A stretch of 9,659 nucleotides of DNA. It comes from Desulfobacterales bacterium (GTDB lineage: Bacteria > Desulfobacterota > Desulfobacteria > Desulfobacterales > Desulfobacteraceae). The position numbers and the translations under genes are program-made. Positions 7,504 through 9,659 of the stretch are shown piece after piece (the stretch's first letter is position 1; each line of letters opens with the position of its first letter). The notes under the pieces were generated by a model. That model was not told the origin of the DNA, ran no database searches, and saw only the letters and a list, made by a program, of their open reading frames with translations. The stretch is from NCBI GenBank assembly GCA_022361095.1, contig JAKSBO010000691.1:1-9659 (forward strand), written 5' to 3'.

Positions 7504-7539
7504 GGGCTGAACTGATTTATCAATAAATCAATCCAACCC
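7504..7539 (-). other. 16-bp stem, 4-nt loop hairpin in the leader of the large dehydrogenase
   Basis: In the minus-strand RNA, 7539-7524 pairs with 7519-7504 over 16 unbroken pairs with loop UUGA. Thirteen pairs are Watson-Crick and three are G-U. In the plus-strand RNA the same three positions would be C-A mismatches, so the structure favours the minus transcript. It lies 26 nt before the start codon and about 30 nt after the predicted transcript start. The bases after it are not a U run, so it is not a standard intrinsic terminator. It could stabilise the message, modulate translation, or be a protein-binding dyad in DNA. Confidence 0.7.
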
Positions 7540-7574
7540 ACAACAATATAAAATAATTAATTTATTGGGACTTA

Positions 7575-7603
7575 AATATAAAAACGATGTGGCTGTCTGT
7601 CAA
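7575..7603 (-). promoter_or_regulatory. Near-consensus sigma70 promoter for the dehydrogenase-rsmE group
   Basis: On the minus strand a perfect TTGACA (7603-7598) is followed by 17 bases and TATATT (7580-7575, 5 of 6). The -35 box begins three bases after the prfC stop codon. Transcription should start near 7568, giving a leader of about 90 nt that contains the 16-bp hairpin. Confidence 0.8.
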
Positions 7604-7605
7604 AC

Positions 7606-9222
7606 CTACTCGTTGTGCTCTCTTGTTTTATGAAATTTGATCTCCGGCCACTCTTCCCGGGTAAACCCAAGCTGGTAAACGCTTGTGGTCAAAAAAGTCA
7701 AACGCCCTTCAGCGTCCCGGGTCAGGCTGGATTCGTTTTTCCGGGTAAAATCTTTAAGATAGGATTCGCTTTCACATTCCACCCACCGGGCCACGGACAG
7801 GTCTATGGGCTCGTATCCGGCACTGACATTATATTCGGCTTTTAACCGCGCCATGGTTACATCAAACTGCAGTACGCCGACAGCACCGATAATATGCATA
7901 TTCCCCTGCAAAGGGCGGAACACCTGGATGGTACCCTCTTCGGCCAACTGGGTCAGTCCCTTTGTCAGGGCTTTGGCCTTTAAGGGATCCTTCAACAGTA
8001 CCCGCCTGAAGTGTTCCGGAGCAAAATTGGGAATGCCCAAAAATTTCAAGGGTTCTTTCGTGGTAAAGGTATCCCCGATTTTGATGGTGCCGTGGTTGTG
8101 AATGCCGATGATATCGCCAGGATATGCCTCTTCCACATTGGACCGCTCCTGGGCCATGAAAATGGTGGCATTGGCAATTTTGATATCTTTTCCGATGCGG
8201 TGATGCCGTACTTTCATGCCCTTGGTGAATTTTCCCGAGCAGATTCGGAAAAAAGCGATTCTGTCCCTGTGCTCAGGGTCCATATTGGCCTGAATTTTAA
8301 AGGTGAACCCTGAAAACGCCTTTTCACAAGGATCCACTTCCCGGGACGCCGTGGGTCTGATGCCGGGGCATGGTGCAATCCGTACAAATGCGTCAAGCAT
8401 CTCCCGGACGCCGAAATTATTGATGGCCGACCCGAAGAACACCGGGGTCTGGGTGCCGTTGAGATAAAGATCAAGATCAAAGGGTTCCGACGCCACGGAA
8501 ATCAGTTCCACATCCTCGCGCAACTGGTCTGCAGGACTTTGGCCGATCATTTCATCCAGCACGGGATCATCAAGGTCCTCGATCAATACCCCGTCGTCAT
8601 TTTTCGGGGTATATCCCGCGGTAAAAATCCCCAACTGCTGTTCTTCCAGATTGTACACCCCTTTAAACCGCTTTCCCATGCCAATGGGCCAGGTTAAAGG
8701 CACACACTCGATCTGCAGTTTATCCTCAATGTCCTGGAAAATATCAAGGGGTTCAAGCCCCTCCCGGTCCAGCTTGTTAATAAAAGTGATGATCGGCGTG
8801 TTGCGCATCCGGCAGACTTCCATCAGTTTCTGGGTTTGGGGTTCCACCCCCTTGGCAGAGTCAATGATCATTACGGCGCAGTCAACCGCGGTGAGCACCC
8901 GGTAGGTATCCTCACTGAAATCCTTATGTCCCGGGGTGTCTAGGAGATTGATTTCATAATCCTTATAATTAAACTTCATTACGGAAGACGATACGGAGAT
9001 GCCCCTTTCCTGCTCAATGGATAAAAAGTCCGAGGTGGCGGCCCGGTCAGCTTTTCTGGATTTTACGGCACCGGCCTGCTGGATGGCCCCGCCGAATAAC
9101 AGCAGCTTTTCGGTCAAGGTTGTTTTTCCGGCATCCGGATGGCTGATAATGCCGAATGTTCTGCGTTTTTTTATTTCCGGTAATAGCGTCTTATCTAATG
9201 TTTTGCTTGTGGGGTTTGTCAT
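7606..9222 (-). CDS. prfC: Peptide chain release factor 3 (RF3)
   Basis: RF3 is a translational GTPase that removes RF1/RF2 from the ribosome after peptide release. The 538-residue length fits the family (about 525-540). The G domain shows the RF3-type P-loop SHPDAGKTT at 27-35, switch I in [13 protein letters not shown] at 72-84, DTPGHKDF at 95-102, NKLDREG at 149-155 and the G5 loop GSAINNFG at 264-271. SHPDAGKT, the [11 protein letters not shown] stretch and the C-terminal FHKTREH (530-536) mark it as RF3 and not EF-G, LepA or TypA. Domains II and III follow to the end, including [19 protein letters not shown] at 437-455. The ATG at 9222 has a purine-rich GAAGAGAG ahead of it. It appears to be a single-gene unit: the next gene has its own promoter, though readthrough is possible because no terminator with a U run is visible. 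Confidence 0.98.
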   Translation of the reverse strand: MTNPTSKTLDKTLLPEIKKRRTFGIISHPDAGKTTLTEKLLLFGGAIQQAGAVKSRKADRAATSDFLSIEQERGISVSSSVMKFNYKDYEINLLDTPGHKDFSEDTYRVLTAVDCAVMIIDSAKGVEPQTQKLMEVCRMRNTPIITFINKLDREGLEPLDIFQDIEDKLQIECVPLTWPIGMGKRFKGVYNLEEQQLGIFTAGYTPKNDDGVLIEDLDDPVLDEMIGQSPADQLREDVELISVASEPFDLDLYLNGTQTPVFFGSAINNFGVREMLDAFVRIAPCPGIRPTASREVDPCEKAFSGFTFKIQANMDPEHRDRIAFFRICSGKFTKGMKVRHHRIGKDIKIANATIFMAQERSNVEEAYPGDIIGIHNHGTIKIGDTFTTKEPLKFLGIPNFAPEHFRRVLLKDPLKAKALTKGLTQLAEEGTIQVFRPLQGNMHIIGAVGVLQFDVTMARLKAEYNVSAGYEPIDLSVARWVECESESYLKDFTRKNESSLTRDAEGRLTFLTTSVYQLGFTREEWPEIKFHKTREHNE

Positions 9223-9560
9223 TGATCTCTCTTCACCCTGCCCGATTTATAAAAAAGGCCTTGAAATAGTAAAACTAAGGGTGGAAATTTAACAGCATTT
9301 CAGAATAGAATCAAGTCTATATTTACGCCGACTTAAATTCCCCATATGCCTGCCCGGAAATCAAAATTCAGAAAAAACCAACTGGGAAAATGTTTTGGAA
9401 AAAAGGTATGATTACAGTTTTTTGCTATTACGAACCGGCGGCCGTTTTTTATCTTCCGCTGCACCTGTAAATACGTCTCTGTTCTCTTCACACTAGTTGA
9501 TTTTTTTCATAAAACTGTTATTGTTTCTTAAAAAGCATGATGTTTATGGGGAGGGGATTT
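9223..9560. other. 338-bp AT-rich divergent intergenic region
   Basis: This gap separates minus-strand prfC from the plus-strand gene at the window edge, so it should hold both promoters. I find no convincing gene; the longest candidate is a 21-codon frame at 9346-9411 with no ribosome site. A GC block followed by six T at 9434-9450 has no proper hairpin. A weak prfC promoter candidate is listed separately. Confidence 0.6.
9286..9314 (-). promoter_or_regulatory. Candidate sigma70 promoter for prfC
   Basis: On the minus strand, TTGATT (9314-9309, 4 of 6) is followed by 17 bases and TAAATT (9291-9286, 4 of 6). The predicted start near 9279 would give a leader of about 56 nt. Both boxes are imperfect in an AT-rich region, so this is only the best candidate seen. 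Confidence 0.3.
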
Positions 9561-9659
9561 GTGGCTACAGACAATATTTTAGAGCGACTTGTTTGTTCAG
9601 ACGATTCGAGCGAGGATAACACTAACAGCCGTACGGCAAAGACAAGCGAAGTGAACATG
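9561..9659 (+). CDS. Start of an unknown plus-strand gene (cut by window edge)
   Basis: A very strong ribosome site, GGGGAGGGG (9548-9556), stands 4 nt before GTG at 9561. The frame then stays open for 33 codons to the window end. The visible N-terminus (MATDNILERLVCSDDSSED, then polar residues) is acidic and Ser/Asp/Asn-rich, with no signal peptide or recognised motif. Three in-frame ATGs at 9537, 9540 and 9546 lie upstream, but they overlap or precede the ribosome site and have none of their own, so GTG is preferred. The gene is divergent from prfC. I cannot assign a function from this fragment. Confidence 0.6.
   Translation, partial: MATDNILERLVCSDDSSEDNTNSRTAKTSEVNM

Noticed and set aside
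7504..7539. Hairpin after prfC as its intrinsic terminator
   Set aside because: No U run follows the stem on the minus strand, and the hairpin lies downstream of a strong promoter, making it part of the next gene's leader.
9346..9411. Small basic 21-codon plus-strand frame upstream of the edge gene
   Set aside because: There is no ribosome site ahead of it, and Lys-rich short frames are expected in AT-rich DNA.
9434..9450. GC block followed by six T, resembling an intrinsic terminator
   Set aside because: The GC block is a loop-less palindrome and cannot form a stem with a normal loop. Its position between divergent genes also makes a terminator unlikely.

Overview
The window looks like core chromosome from a mesophilic anaerobic bacterium of the Desulfobacterota, most likely a Desulfobacteraceae-type sulfate reducer. 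This is an inference. It rests on the mix of peroxide-defence genes typical of anaerobes (a PerR-type regulator and a rhodanese/ferritin-like fusion), on the very large FAD plus Fe-S dehydrogenase with a DUF3683 N-terminus, and on moderate GC coding sequence with AT-rich gaps. Almost every gene lies on the minus strand, so transcription runs from the right end to the left. Only the first codons of one plus-strand gene are visible, at the far right edge. I see no mobile element, CRISPR array, tRNA or rRNA.

Reading in the direction of transcription: prfC (peptide release factor 3) fills 9222-7606 and stands alone. Three bases past its stop lies a near-consensus sigma70 promoter. It drives a leader of about 90 nt containing a 16-bp hairpin, followed by a 1196-residue flavin/iron-sulfur dehydrogenase (7477-3887). 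One base after that gene's stop comes rsmE (16S rRNA m3U1498 methyltransferase), and 23 nt later an unannotated-looking 53-residue gene. A second near-consensus promoter then precedes a single-domain cyclic-nucleotide-binding protein.

The left quarter is an oxidative-stress cluster: a rhodanese fused to a ferritin-like diiron domain, a PerR-type Fur-family repressor starting with TTG, and the N-terminal 171 residues of catalase-peroxidase KatG, cut by the window edge. Between perR and katG lies a perfect 31-bp palindrome with a Fur/PerR-type core. A katG promoter candidate has its -10 box overlapping the palindrome's edge. The simplest reading is that the PerR-type protein represses katG until peroxide oxidises its metal site.

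I did not find an obviously new multi-gene system. The points that best repay a second look are the katG operator/PerR pair, the rhodanese/ferritin-like fusion, the leader hairpin before the large dehydrogenase, the lone cNMP-binding protein with its own strong promoter, and the 53-residue gene between rsmE and that protein.
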